Shown: positions 6,802-12,433 of the stretch, in pieces
Layout of the letters: every line of letters starts with the position of its first letter
How positions within the stretch are numbered: the first letter of the stretch is position 1
Source: a virus
Virus record (IMG/VR): IMGVR_UViG_3300030419_004166
Coordinates: 1-22,430 of that record
DNA length: 22,430 nucleotides
Strand: one strand, 5' to 3'
The notes under the pieces: generated by a model
Seen by the model: the letters and a program-made list of their open reading frames with translations, nothing else
What the model was told of the DNA's origin: nothing
Database searches by the model: none
Position numbers and translations under genes: made by a program

Positions 6802-6909
6802 TTATAATAGAACAATGTAATAAAAAGCTATTAAACCTATGAATATGTATGATACAATAAGATACCAATACATAAACCAGTTTATAAATTCAAATATAGC
6901 TCTTAACAT
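6802..6909 (-). CDS. Small membrane protein, 35 aa
   Basis: A tiny gene fills the space between the 190 aa protein and the replication gene. Its ATG overlaps the previous stop (TAATG), with GGGGGTAAATA before it, and its stop is 2 bases before the next ATG. The product (MLRAIFEFINWFMYWYLIVS, then a hydrophobic IFIGLIAFYYIVLL) is almost wholly a single membrane segment rich in tryptophan and tyrosine. The role is unknown; small size and coupling keep confidence moderate. Confidence 0.5.
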   Translation of the reverse strand: MLRAIFEFINWFMYWYLIVSYIFIGLIAFYYIVLL

Positions 6910-7481
6910 TATTTACCCCCTATTGCTTTTTCTAAACTTGCTGTTGCTTTCTCATATACTCGCAAGTTAGATCGTATAGCATTTTTATTATCCTTTAACC
7001 ATTTTTTAGCATTTTCATCTAAAACCCCAAGCTCTACTGCTTGTTTTTCTAACTTAACAAATGCCTCAATTTGCTTAATCGTAGGGGATTGTTTCTGGAA
7101 GTCCTCTGCCTCAACATCAGAGTAGAAAGCATTTTTGCCATACAATCCTAATAGTTTTAAGGTTGCTCTCGCTTTGCCTCTTTTCTCTGCCATTGCCCAA
7201 AAGTATTGATTACGACAATTTGTATCGTTTGCCTCTCCAAAGGTTGTTTCCTCTATTCTTTCATCATATCCATTGTGATCATTTGGCTCTATGTATGCTA
7301 CAACCTTTAAAGCAACAGCAGGGGAAACATCAAGATTGTTTGACATTTCAAATTTAACATTTTCAAGATCTATAATCTTTGAAACTCCGTCAAAAGATAT
7401 AATTCTATTTCCTGCAAGAAACCAAAAATCGTCCTCGTCAAGATTATATCGTTTCATTAAACTATCTATTGGATTACTCAT
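6909..7481 (-). CDS. Possible single-strand annealing protein (Rad52-like fold), 190 aa
   Basis: The arrangement of alternating strand segments (FWFLAGNRIISFDGVSKII; AVALKVVAYIEP; ERIEETTFGEAN) before a helix with FWAMAEKRGKARATLKLLGL resembles phage Rad52-like annealing proteins (Erf/Sak type), where a conserved A-x-x-R-A-x-x-R helix follows a beta sheet. A YSDVEAEDF acidic segment and a helical, lysine-rich C-terminus follow. If correct, it would anneal complementary single strands in recombination and would fit with the nearby resolvase-like nuclease and SSB-tailed protein. The match is by pattern only, so the function is tentative. ATG is preceded by GAGGTGCTATA and overlaps the upstream stop (TAATG). 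Confidence 0.45.
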   Translation of the reverse strand: MSNPIDSLMKRYNLDEDDFWFLAGNRIISFDGVSKIIDLENVKFEMSNNLDVSPAVALKVVAYIEPNDHNGYDERIEETTFGEANDTNCRNQYFWAMAEKRGKARATLKLLGLYGKNAFYSDVEAEDFQKQSPTIKQIEAFVKLEKQAVELGVLDENAKKWLKDNKNAIRSNLRVYEKATASLEKAIGGK

Positions 7482-7690
7482 TATAGCACCTCATCAAATA
7501 GTTCTGGCATAGAAGTTCCACATACATAACAAATTGCTAATTTGCAATGATGTGGTATTCTGCCTGTTCGTTTCCACCTGTTTATCGTATTCTCGTGAAC
7601 TTCTAATCGTTGGCTTAACCACCTTTGCGATCTGCCCTCTGAAAATAACCAGAGTTTAACTGGATCATACTCATTATATTTATTACTCAT
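7481..7690 (-). CDS. Cro/XRE-like helix-turn-helix protein, 69 aa
   Basis: Residues about 20-45 (RSQRWLSQRLEVHENTINRW) form a helix-turn-helix in which LSQRLEVHENTINRW is the turn and recognition helix, followed by KRTGRIPHHC as in YdaS/Cro-type regulators, where a GRIP motif follows the recognition helix. Length is typical of Cro. An AAAGGAGAACAG site precedes the ATG and the gene overlaps its neighbours on both sides. It is probably a transcriptional regulator of the early genes. Its likely operators are not proven; the palindrome and direct repeats in 12.4-12.5 kb are candidates. Confidence 0.75.
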   Translation of the reverse strand: MSNKYNEYDPVKLWLFSEGRSQRWLSQRLEVHENTINRWKRTGRIPHHCKLAICYVCGTSMPELFDEVL

Positions 7691-7893
7691 CTGTTCTCCT
7701 TTAATCTGTTTCGTATTATTCTTAATGATCTTTCCATACCCTCCACACAGCTAACTCCTATGTGATATTTTAATGGCTCGTCATTTTTTAAATAACAATT
7801 ATACATATCCTCGTAAGACATACCATAATCGTTTTCTAATTCCTTAATGGTATTTTTTATTTCTTTTTCTACACTTTCTATTTCTTTATACAT
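7687..7893 (-). CDS. Hypothetical coiled-coil protein, 68 aa
   Basis: Not recognised. ATG at 7893 is chosen because GAGGAGAGAGATA stands before it; an in-frame ATG at 7908 lacks a site. The N-terminus is a charged helix (MYKEIESVEKEIKNTIKELE), followed by NDYGMSYEDMYNC and a basic C-terminus. The start overlaps the end of the upstream gene by 8 bases and the stop overlaps the HTH gene start. Confidence 0.55.
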   Translation of the reverse strand: MYKEIESVEKEIKNTIKELENDYGMSYEDMYNCYLKNDEPLKYHIGVSCVEGMERSLRIIRNRLKENR

Positions 7894-8164
7894 TATCTCT
7901 CTCCTCATCTATTTCATCACAAGTCATATTGTCCATAGCATAATCTTGTTGTTTTTCGTTCCACGCCTCTTGTCGCATTTCAACATCTGTTTCTAACTCT
8001 TTTATTTTTTCATCAAATTCAGTTGTCATCTCATCAAAGTTATATTTTCTATAACCTGTTTCCTCGCAATCCTCATATTTGATTTCAATTACCAGTTTAT
8101 CCTCATTGTTTTCAAGTTGATCAATTAATTCTTTTTGTGCATATAGTTCTGCCATTTTACCCAT
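7886..8164 (-). CDS. Hypothetical acidic coiled-coil protein, 92 aa
   Basis: Not recognised. ATG at 8164 has GGAGAAAGAAA upstream; a second in-frame ATG is three codons in. The protein is strongly acidic and helical (AELYAQKELIDQLENNEDKL; TTEFDEKIKELETDVEMRQE), consistent with a coiled coil. Such small acidic phage proteins can act on host enzymes by mimicking DNA, but nothing in the sequence shows this here. It overlaps the genes on both sides by 8 bases. Confidence 0.6.
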   Translation of the reverse strand: MGKMAELYAQKELIDQLENNEDKLVIEIKYEDCEETGYRKYNFDEMTTEFDEKIKELETDVEMRQEAWNEKQQDYAMDNMTCDEIDEERDNV

Positions 8165-8345
8165 TTTCTTTCTCCTCTATCCTTTGTTTTAGTTTTACTA
8201 AATAACTATCTAATGATTTCATTTTATCTGCAAAGTCATCTTGCATTGTATCATATTCTAATATAAAATTACCATTTTCATTGATTGTATAATTAATAGG
8301 AATTTCAATCGTTAATGGTATTTCATTGCCTCTTTCTTTACTCAT
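8157..8345 (-). CDS. Hypothetical protein, 62 aa
   Basis: Not recognised. GAGGCAAAATT precedes the ATG, which overlaps the upstream stop as ATGA. A beta-rich first half (NEIPLTIEIPINYTINENGN) is followed by a helical second half (DKMKSLDSYLVKLKQRIEEK). No membrane segment or known motif. Confidence 0.6.
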   Translation of the reverse strand: MSKERGNEIPLTIEIPINYTINENGNFILEYDTMQDDFADKMKSLDSYLVKLKQRIEEKENG

Positions 8346-8521
8346 AATTTTGCCTCTAACTCTCGTTTAATTTTATCATATATTTCAGAACAAAAATCAT
8401 CAATGGTATAAAAATTATCCCACTCGCTATCCATTAGTCTGTGATATTCGTCTTTATTTCCCATTGATTGATCCATTGCTTTCTGCTCTCTCTTTTCCTC
8501 ATATTCTCTAACCCAATCCAT
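8342..8521 (-). CDS. Hypothetical acidic protein, 59 aa
   Basis: Not recognised; it was found by reading the 188-base gap between 8345 and 8533. AAGGAGAGAAAAA precedes ATG 8521 and the stop overlaps the next start (ATGA). The product (MDWVREYEEKREQKAMDQSM; HRLMDSEWDNFYTIDDFCSE) is acidic, helical and hydrophilic. Good ribosome site and stop/start overlap make it a solid small gene. Confidence 0.6.
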   Translation of the reverse strand: MDWVREYEEKREQKAMDQSMGNKDEYHRLMDSEWDNFYTIDDFCSEIYDKIKRELEAKL

Positions 8522-8532
8522 TTTTTCTCTCC

Positions 8533-8898
8533 TTATAGTAGTTGTTCTGGTAAAGTTATAATTCCTAATTCATTAAATAATAAAAGAAACAAAAGTATTA
8601 AGGCAATACCACAAAAGAACAATAGAAAATATAATGAGTTCTTTTTCTCTTGTTCTAATTTTTGTTCTCTTTTCCAAGTATTATGCCAATCGTGATATAG
8701 CTTTTGTAGTTCTGCCTCTGCTGGATTAAAAGTTATTCTATTTGGATTTCTTTTAACTTTTGTTTTAAGATAGTAAAAAGAATAATGATCTAATACATCT
8801 GCAATAAAATAATACATCTCTTTCTTTTTCTCTTTGGTAGGATTGACATAATTTTCGTAATATAATTCAGTATAAGGTTTCTCGTTTATTTCACTCAT
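8533..8898 (-). CDS. C-terminally anchored membrane protein, 121 aa
   Basis: Not recognised as a family. The N-terminal two thirds are polar and aromatic-rich (ELYYENYVNPTKEKKKEMYY; WHNTWKREQKLEQEKKN), and residues about 88-113 form one membrane helix (YFLLFFCGIALILLFLLLF), giving a C-tail-anchored topology with the bulk probably cytoplasmic. GGATCAA precedes the ATG, which overlaps the upstream stop. The function could be membrane remodelling or host takeover, but no motif supports a choice. Confidence 0.6.
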   Translation of the reverse strand: MSEINEKPYTELYYENYVNPTKEKKKEMYYFIADVLDHYSFYYLKTKVKRNPNRITFNPAEAELQKLYHDWHNTWKREQKLEQEKKNSLYFLLFFCGIALILLFLLLFNELGIITLPEQLL

Positions 8899-9140
8899 TT
8901 GATCCTACTTTCCTCTAATTTATAAATATCAAATACTTCCATTAATTTGTAATATATTTTATCTTGTTTACACTCGCCTTTTGTATTACCAAAACAAGCA
9001 TAGCAATCGTTTTGTTCTCTATCAATTTCTCTTGATAAATCCCAAAATCCACCTTGTCCACTCTCATCAAGATCAGAGTGTAAATCTCCCTTTTTATATC
9101 TTTTATAAATTTCTGCTACTTCAATTATAGTTCTTATCAT
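8895..9140 (-). CDS. Hypothetical cysteine-containing protein, 81 aa
   Basis: Not recognised. The sequence contains CYACFGNTKGEC in the middle, three cysteines that could bind a metal, flanked by polar helices (TIIEVAEIYKRYKKGDLHSD; YYKLMEVFDIYKLEESRIK). GGATCAA precedes the ATG; the stop shares AGGATCAAATGA with the next gene's ribosome site and start. Confidence 0.6.
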   Translation of the reverse strand: MIRTIIEVAEIYKRYKKGDLHSDLDESGQGGFWDLSREIDREQNDCYACFGNTKGECKQDKIYYKLMEVFDIYKLEESRIK

Positions 9141-9147
9141 TTGATCC

Positions 9148-9324
9148 TCACTTTATTAGATGACATTTTTTAAATTTTTTACCACTTCCACAAGCACACA
9201 ATTCATTTCTACCTTGTGTTTTTTTTGGTTTTGATAGTTCTGCTTGTTGTTTATAATATGCTTTATAACCACCTGCTTTTCTAATTTCTATGCCTTTTCC
9301 AGTTGGTTTCAATAAATCACTCAT
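9148..9324 (-). CDS. SEC-C zinc motif mini-protein, 58 aa
   Basis: This short gene was found between 9140 and 9324. The C-terminus reads NELCACGSGKKFKKCH, matching the SEC-C motif C-x-C-x8-C-H known from the SecA C-terminus, which binds zinc and, in SecA, contacts SecB and ribosomes. The rest is a basic helix (KPTGKGIEIRKAGGYKAYYK). It would be a free-standing SEC-C peptide, so it could bind SecB or ribosomal components, or simply use the motif for structure. The ATG shares bases with the upstream stop (ATGA). Confidence 0.7.
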   Translation of the reverse strand: MSDLLKPTGKGIEIRKAGGYKAYYKQQAELSKPKKTQGRNELCACGSGKKFKKCHLIK

Positions 9325-9647
9325 TTGGTTTTATCATTAAGTAGTTTATTCATATTCTCATCAGTCCATACTAAACCCTCTTGTAGAAAAGATACAAGTT
9401 CGTTTTCGTTTATCTGATACATAACCCACCATTTATCAGTTCCACTATTCCTAACTACTATATCTATAAAACAACTTTCACCACCTACAACAAAAACTAT
9501 ATCCCCTGTCCAACTTGGACAATCAGACATATAATTTTTAATAATAGTCATACGATCTTTGTCAATCTTATAATCATCTTTTGTTGAACCCCAATGATTA
9601 TATAATGTTTCACTTACTTGCTTATAAGTTTTGCTATCTACTTTCAT
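9321..9647 (-). CDS. Hypothetical protein, 108 aa
   Basis: Not recognised. GAGAGGATCAA precedes the ATG and the stop overlaps the SEC-C gene. The protein is mixed alpha/beta, with an N-terminal helical part (TYKQVSETLYNHWGSTKDD), a beta segment (WTGDIVFVVGGESCFIDIVV) and WWVMYQINENELVSFLQEGL. It has no membrane segment or known catalytic motif. The tryptophan-rich core suggests a folded globular protein. Confidence 0.6.
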   Translation of the reverse strand: MKVDSKTYKQVSETLYNHWGSTKDDYKIDKDRMTIIKNYMSDCPSWTGDIVFVVGGESCFIDIVVRNSGTDKWWVMYQINENELVSFLQEGLVWTDENMNKLLNDKTK

Positions 9648-9784
9648 TTGATCCTCTCTTTGAAATTTATACTGCTAACTGCTATAACTGGACTAACTAA
9701 CATATAAGGTAAGGGTAATAATGAAAATGAGATATAGCAAGTTAGCAATATAAACATATAATTTATTTTATTAGTTGTTCTCAT
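9644..9784 (-). CDS. Possible small membrane or secreted peptide, 46 aa
   Basis: Read from the gap upstream of the 108 aa gene; the stop shares ATGA with that gene's start. The product has a basic N-terminus and a long hydrophobic stretch (MFILLTCYISFSLLPLPYML), then a short polar tail. It could be a membrane anchor or signal-peptide-like segment; LTC near residue 16 is a weak lipobox. No ribosome site is visible upstream of the ATG, so translation would need coupling to the preceding frame. Uncertain. Confidence 0.4.
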   Translation of the reverse strand: MRTTNKINYMFILLTCYISFSLLPLPYMLVSPVIAVSSINFKERIK

Positions 9785-9786
9785 AT

Positions 9787-9936
9787 TTAGTGTATTATAA
9801 ACATATTATTTAAAATATACAACAAAAAAGTTAGTAAATATAGTTTTCTCGTCTGAAAAAAGTTGAAAACTCTGGTAAAAAATATAATGAAAACTCTGGT
9901 AAAAAATATAATTCTTTCATAGATTATAATTCTCAT
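9787..9936 (-). CDS. Doubtful small ORF spanning tandem repeats, 49 aa
   Basis: ATG at 9936 has AAGGAAT before it and overlaps the stop of an 8-codon frame that itself follows a copy of the repeated leader. The 24-base tandem repeat falls in frame and gives two copies of IIFFTRVF. The product is highly hydrophobic and phenylalanine-rich, as AT-rich non-coding DNA often is in translation. It could be real and coupled to the next gene, or simply repeat DNA. Confidence 0.25.
   Translation of the reverse strand: MRIIIYERIIFFTRVFIIFFTRVFNFFQTRKLYLLTFLLYILNNMFIIH
9865..9912 (+). repeat. 24-bp tandem repeat, two copies
   Basis: Two perfect adjacent copies of a 24-base unit beginning GAAAACTCTGGTAAAAAATA. 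The core AAAACTCTGGT recurs twice at 10700-10735 with a different flank. On the minus strand, the coding strand here, the core reads ACCAGAGTTTT. Probable protein-binding or promoter element. Confidence 0.8.
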
Positions 9937-9981
9937 ATTCCTTTCTTAAAGGTTATCATTTATAACCTCTTTGTTAGTTGA

Positions 9982-10013
9982 AAAAAAAGCCACTTTAATT
10001 AGTGGCTTTTTTT
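9982..10013 (-). terminator. Strong bidirectional rho-independent terminator
   Basis: Seven A, then GCCACT, a 6-base loop, AGTGGC and seven T form a 13-bp perfect stem in which the run of T after the hairpin is present on both strands. It begins directly after the stop of the 60 aa gene at 10015, so it should stop the minus-strand transcript coming from the right and divides the small-gene block into two transcription units. Confidence 0.85.
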
Positions 10014-10014
10014 A

Positions 10015-10197
10015 TTATTCTGTTATTATTGTAATAATTGCTTTTTTATTACCAATAATTTTTCTTGCTCTATTTATTGCTTTGCGATCAGTTGAACAGC
10101 ATAAATTACATATTTTGATATAATTATGCTCTTGAGGTAAATCCTCAAAATTATACCAACCATTATTATAGCTTGTTATTTTATATTCTTTTTCCAT
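10015..10197 (-). CDS. Hypothetical protein, 60 aa
   Basis: Not recognised. ATG at 10197 is preceded by AAAAAAAGAGGTATAAA, a variant of the repeated leader. The product (MEKEYKITSYNNGWYNFEDL; IKICNLCCSTDRKAINRARK) contains a CNLCC cluster and a basic segment. Its first residues MEKEY match the start of the 66 aa protein at 10464-10664, and the leaders are also alike, which suggests duplication of the leader and start. It ends at a strong terminator. Confidence 0.6.
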   Translation of the reverse strand: MEKEYKITSYNNGWYNFEDLPQEHNYIKICNLCCSTDRKAINRARKIIGNKKAIITIITE

Positions 10198-10220
10198 TTT
10201 ATACCTCTTTTTTTATTATA

Positions 10221-10442
10221 TTATATAATTCCATTTTCTTTAAATTCATCAATTAGATCAAATTGTATAGCTATTTTGAAAAAATAGTTAGTTATAATAG
10301 CTATTTCACCATAACTAATATTTTGCTCATTACCTACTTGTTTTTGATAATTAATAGCCTGTTGTATTGCTTGATCTTTATTTTCTGGTAAGTTATTATA
10401 AAGATTATAATGTTTTAATGTATTATCTCTTGTTAGTTTCAT
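10221..10442 (-). CDS. Hypothetical protein, 73 aa
   Basis: Not recognised. The leader CAACTAACAAAAGGGTATAA stands before ATG 10442. The protein is polar and helical (LTRDNTLKHYNLYNNLPENK; YGEIAIITNYFFKIAIQFDL) with one moderately hydrophobic patch not long enough for a firm membrane call. Confidence 0.6.
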   Translation of the reverse strand: MKLTRDNTLKHYNLYNNLPENKDQAIQQAINYQKQVGNEQNISYGEIAIITNYFFKIAIQFDLIDEFKENGII

Positions 10443-10463
10443 TTTATACCCTTTTGTTAGTTG

Positions 10464-10664
10464 TTATTTATCTATTAAAATATAATCTGATCCATTAAAT
10501 ACATATTTATCTTTACTTTCAATATGTTTATTATACTTTTTAATGAACCTTTTTAAGTCGTCATATAGTTTTTTATCTAATGTTTTTATGTGAATTGGTA
10601 ATAAATCAACCTCACAGCCAACACCAACCATATTTATACTATATGTTGTATATTCTTTTTCCAT
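10464..10664 (-). CDS. Hypothetical protein, 66 aa
   Basis: Not recognised. ATG at 10664 follows AACTAAAAAAAGAGGTATAA. The product (MEKEYTTYSINMVGVGCEVD; TLDKKLYDDLKRFIKKYNKH) appears alpha/beta. It begins with the same MEKEY as the 60 aa protein downstream. The paired AAAACTCTGGT repeats lie about 36 bases upstream of its start, making it the first gene after that element. Confidence 0.6.
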   Translation of the reverse strand: MEKEYTTYSINMVGVGCEVDLLPIHIKTLDKKLYDDLKRFIKKYNKHIESKDKYVFNGSDYILIDK

Positions 10665-10699
10665 TTTATACCTCTTTTTTTAGTTGTTATTTATAATTC

Positions 10700-10749
10700 A
10701 AAACTCTGGTTATAATTATAGTTGAAAACTCTGGTTATAATTATAATTG
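10700..10749 (+). repeat. 25-bp tandem repeat, two copies
   Basis: Two adjacent 25-base units beginning AAAACTCTGGTTATAATTAT differ by one base. They share AAAACTCTGGT, with a TATAAT at the same distance downstream, with the 24-bp repeats at 9865-9912. The 25-base period means that, unlike those copies, it cannot be in-frame coding repeat. Likely regulatory. Confidence 0.8.
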
Positions 10750-10780
10750 AATTTTTTTATTTTTTTTTGGTTTTTTCTGA

Positions 10781-10900
10781 TCATTTAAATATTTCTTTAT
10801 TGGTTTTTTTTATTCCATAGTGTCTAATACTTAATAAATAAACAATTAGAACCATTAATAAAAAAAAGTAATAAGTAAATAAAAGTATTTCTTTAAGCAT
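10781..10900 (-). CDS. Small membrane protein, 39 aa
   Basis: The ATG lies 8 bases inside the end of the 83 aa gene, with AAGGATTTT upstream at a long spacing. The product (MLKEILLFTYYFFLLMVLIV, then YLLSIRHYGIKK) is one membrane helix with a basic, probably cytoplasmic, C-terminus. The charge pattern and coupling support it; the weak ribosome site and small size lower confidence. Confidence 0.45.
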   Translation of the reverse strand: MLKEILLFTYYFFLLMVLIVYLLSIRHYGIKKTNKEIFK

Positions 10901-11144
10901 ATTTCTTAAAATCCTTTAATCTTATTTTTATATTATATTCTTTTAAATATTCTTTTAAATCTTGATATTCATCAAAAGTTTTACTATCAAAAATTGGCTG
11001 TTGGTGTCTTTTGTCATAACATACGAACCAATAGATAATCCAATCTTTTTTGCCTTTTGCCTTATCAATACAACATTTAAATATTTGATAAGTAAAATAT
11101 TTATCTTTTTTAATAGTTGCTTTTCTTATTTCATCTTTTATCAT
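10893..11144 (-). CDS. Hypothetical protein, 83 aa
   Basis: Not recognised. AAGGTGATCAA precedes the ATG. The protein is lysine- and aromatic-rich (KKDKYFTYQIFKCCIDKAKG; DWIIYWFVCYDKRHQQPIF), probably alpha/beta, with no full membrane segment. The C-terminal EYLKEYNIKIRLKDFKKYA is basic and helical. Confidence 0.6.
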   Translation of the reverse strand: MIKDEIRKATIKKDKYFTYQIFKCCIDKAKGKKDWIIYWFVCYDKRHQQPIFDSKTFDEYQDLKEYLKEYNIKIRLKDFKKYA

Positions 11145-11153
11145 TTGATCACC

Positions 11154-11318
11154 TTAAATATTGGCTATTATTAGCAATACATAGAACAAAAAGAACATTA
11201 AAAAACAAGTCAAAAACCCTAATATATATTCTTTTATTTGTTCTTTTTTCTTGTGTGCTTTGCTTTGCTCATTGTCAAAATATCGCTTTAAAGCTATCAT
11301 TTTAATATTATTTTTCAT
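11154..11318 (-). CDS. Small membrane protein, 54 aa
   Basis: Read from the gap between 11144 and 11333. AAGAGGTTAGAAT precedes ATG 11318. A basic, helical first half (KMIALKRYFDNEQSKAHKKK) is followed by a membrane helix (YILGFLTCFLMFFLFYVLLI) near the C-terminus. The positive-inside rule puts the N-terminal part in the cytoplasm. Function unknown. Confidence 0.55.
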   Translation of the reverse strand: MKNNIKMIALKRYFDNEQSKAHKKKEQIKEYILGFLTCFLMFFLFYVLLIIANI

Positions 11319-11332
11319 ATTCTAACCTCTTA

Positions 11333-11632
11333 TTATTTAATCATAGTCTCAAAATTCTCAGATAATAAGGTATAAGTATAATCTTTTTCATTGTAATAAA
11401 AAGAATTTACTTTTATTCCTGTGTCTTTTAAAAATTTAAAACCTTGACTTTTAATGTTGCCTATTTCATAGTCGTAAGATTGTATTACTCTTTTTTTATT
11501 TCTTAAATCATTAATTACCACCCTTGAACCCTTGTAATTAGTAGGTGGTAAGTATTTAATATTAAATGCTCTTAAATGGTTTAAAGTATATTCTTTAGAA
11601 TTATTACCTATTCTTATTTTATATTCGTTCAT
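11333..11632 (-). CDS. Hypothetical protein, 99 aa
   Basis: Not recognised. The repeated leader (AACTAAAAAAAGAGGTGTAA) stands before ATG 11632. The product is basic and beta-rich (MNEYKIRIGNNSKEYTLNHL; SRVVINDLRNKKRVIQSYDY; VNSFYYNEKDYTYTLLSENF), with no membrane segment. It looks like a small globular protein. Confidence 0.6.
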   Translation of the reverse strand: MNEYKIRIGNNSKEYTLNHLRAFNIKYLPPTNYKGSRVVINDLRNKKRVIQSYDYEIGNIKSQGFKFLKDTGIKVNSFYYNEKDYTYTLLSENFETMIK

Positions 11633-11634
11633 TT

Positions 11635-11814
11635 TTACACCTCTTTTTTTAGTTTATTTTTTAACTTTCTCAATAAGTTTAATTCTATTGCTTTTATTTT
11701 CCTCTTATCGTTCCAATTTAAAGAAAAGAATTTCTTATTTTTTAATCCTCTTGTTAAAACCCTATATGATTTAATTACTCCTATCTCATGTTCAATTAAT
11801 TGTCTTTCTATCAT
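11635..11814 (-). CDS. Hypothetical basic protein, 59 aa
   Basis: Not recognised; read from the gap between 11632 and 11939. AACTAACAAAAAGAGGTAAA stands before ATG 11814, and its last codons lie in the next gene's leader. The product (MIERQLIEHEIGVIKSYRVL; LNLLRKLKNKLKKEV) is basic and helical; the C-terminal lysine-rich helix could bind nucleic acid, but no motif confirms this. Confidence 0.55.
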   Translation of the reverse strand: MIERQLIEHEIGVIKSYRVLTRGLKNKKFFSLNWNDKRKIKAIELNLLRKLKNKLKKEV

Positions 11815-11832
11815 TTTTTTTACCTCTTTTTG

Positions 11833-11937
11833 TTAGTTTAAAATCATTAATATTACACCTAAAACCATTAAATAAAACCCTATTTTAAGATTAAAGAATA
11901 AAATTCTTAACCCTATATTTACAATAAAATCAATCAT
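11833..11937 (-). CDS. Small membrane protein, 34 aa
   Basis: A very short frame starts 1 base after the stop of the two-helix protein upstream; AGGGCTTAAA precedes the ATG. The product (MIDFIVNIGLRILFFNLKIG, then FYLMVLGVILMILN) is one or two short hydrophobic segments. It ends in the AACTAACAAAAAGAGG leader of the next gene. Plausible membrane peptide, but size limits certainty. Confidence 0.4.
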   Translation of the reverse strand: MIDFIVNIGLRILFFNLKIGFYLMVLGVILMILN

Positions 11938-11938
11938 T

Positions 11939-12181
11939 TTAAGCCCTACCTTTTTTAATGGTTGCAATACTACCAACAAAACCAATTACCATAGTAATTA
12001 GTAAATATGGTAGAATTGTAATTAGTTGATTTGCTACTATTTCCTGTTGTATTACATCATTACTGAAAAAGCTAATATTTCCACTAAAATCTGAAACTGA
12101 TAACAATTTTATCAGGTAATATTCAAAGATTGCAACACTACCTAAAACCATTACCATATAAGTTCTAAATTTATTTTTCAT
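11939..12181 (-). CDS. Two-helix small membrane protein, 80 aa
   Basis: ATG at 12181 follows CTAACAAAAAAAAGAGGTGC. Two membrane helices are visible, at about residues 8-27 (YMVMVLGSVAIFEYYLIKLL) and 54-73 (TILPYLLITMVIGFVGSIAT), with a polar loop between and basic ends. Size and topology would also suit a holin, but no lysin gene lies nearby and its place in the early-type run argues against lysis. The function is left open. Confidence 0.6.
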   Translation of the reverse strand: MKNKFRTYMVMVLGSVAIFEYYLIKLLSVSDFSGNISFFSNDVIQQEIVANQLITILPYLLITMVIGFVGSIATIKKGRA

Positions 12182-12201
12182 TTTTGCACCTCTTTTTTTT
12201 G

Positions 12202-12399
12202 TTAGTTAGTATTTAAGTCGTTGATAGCTTGATCGCAAATCTTATTATGAAGTTTTGATTTCTCAATCTTCCATTGTTTTAAATTGCTATCAAAGAATAT
12301 ATCATTTTTGCCTTTTTTGATCGGCTTGTTGCTTTTGTGCTTTTTGTATTCCTTACTTAAAGCTCTCATTTTTTCAGATCTTTTGTCTTTATTTCTCAT
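12202..12399 (-). CDS. Hypothetical basic protein, 65 aa; first gene of the leftward run
   Basis: ATG at 12399 is chosen because AACTAACAAAAAGAGGTTTA stands before it; an in-frame GTG at 12435 would translate the leader itself. The protein is very lysine-rich (MRNKDKRSEKMRALSKEYKK; HKSNKPIKKGKNDIFFDSNL), probably helical and nucleic-acid-binding by charge only. It is the first gene of the leftward run, next to the control region, a place often held by early takeover proteins. Confidence 0.55.
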   Translation of the reverse strand: MRNKDKRSEKMRALSKEYKKHKSNKPIKKGKNDIFFDSNLKQWKIEKSKLHNKICDQAINDLNTN

Positions 12400-12433
12400 T
12401 TTTAAACCTCTTTTTGTTAGTTGTTTATTTCTC

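Larger units (their letters stand above)
9961..12424 (-). promoter_or_regulatory. Repeated leader before nine start codons
   Basis: On the minus strand, the sequence AACTAACAAAAAGAGGT followed by a short A-rich spacer and ATG recurs with little change before the genes starting at 10442, 10664, 11632, 11814, 12181 and 12399, and before an 8-codon frame near 9956. Partial copies (AGAGGT part only) precede 10197 and 11318. It contains the Shine-Dalgarno sequence GAGGT. Upstream conservation (AACAACTAAC) goes beyond what ribosome binding needs, so an added role in transcription or RNA processing is possible. Confidence 0.75.

Noticed and set aside
7645-7662. A single copy of AAACTCTGGTTAT on the minus strand within the HTH gene, like the tandem repeats
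   Set aside because: It encodes part of KLWLFSEG in frame, is not repeated and has no TATAAT at the proper distance; treated as chance, though autoregulation cannot be excluded.
11939-12181. Holin call for the two-helix membrane protein
   Set aside because: No lysin or spanin is nearby and the gene lies in the early-type block; topology alone is not enough.
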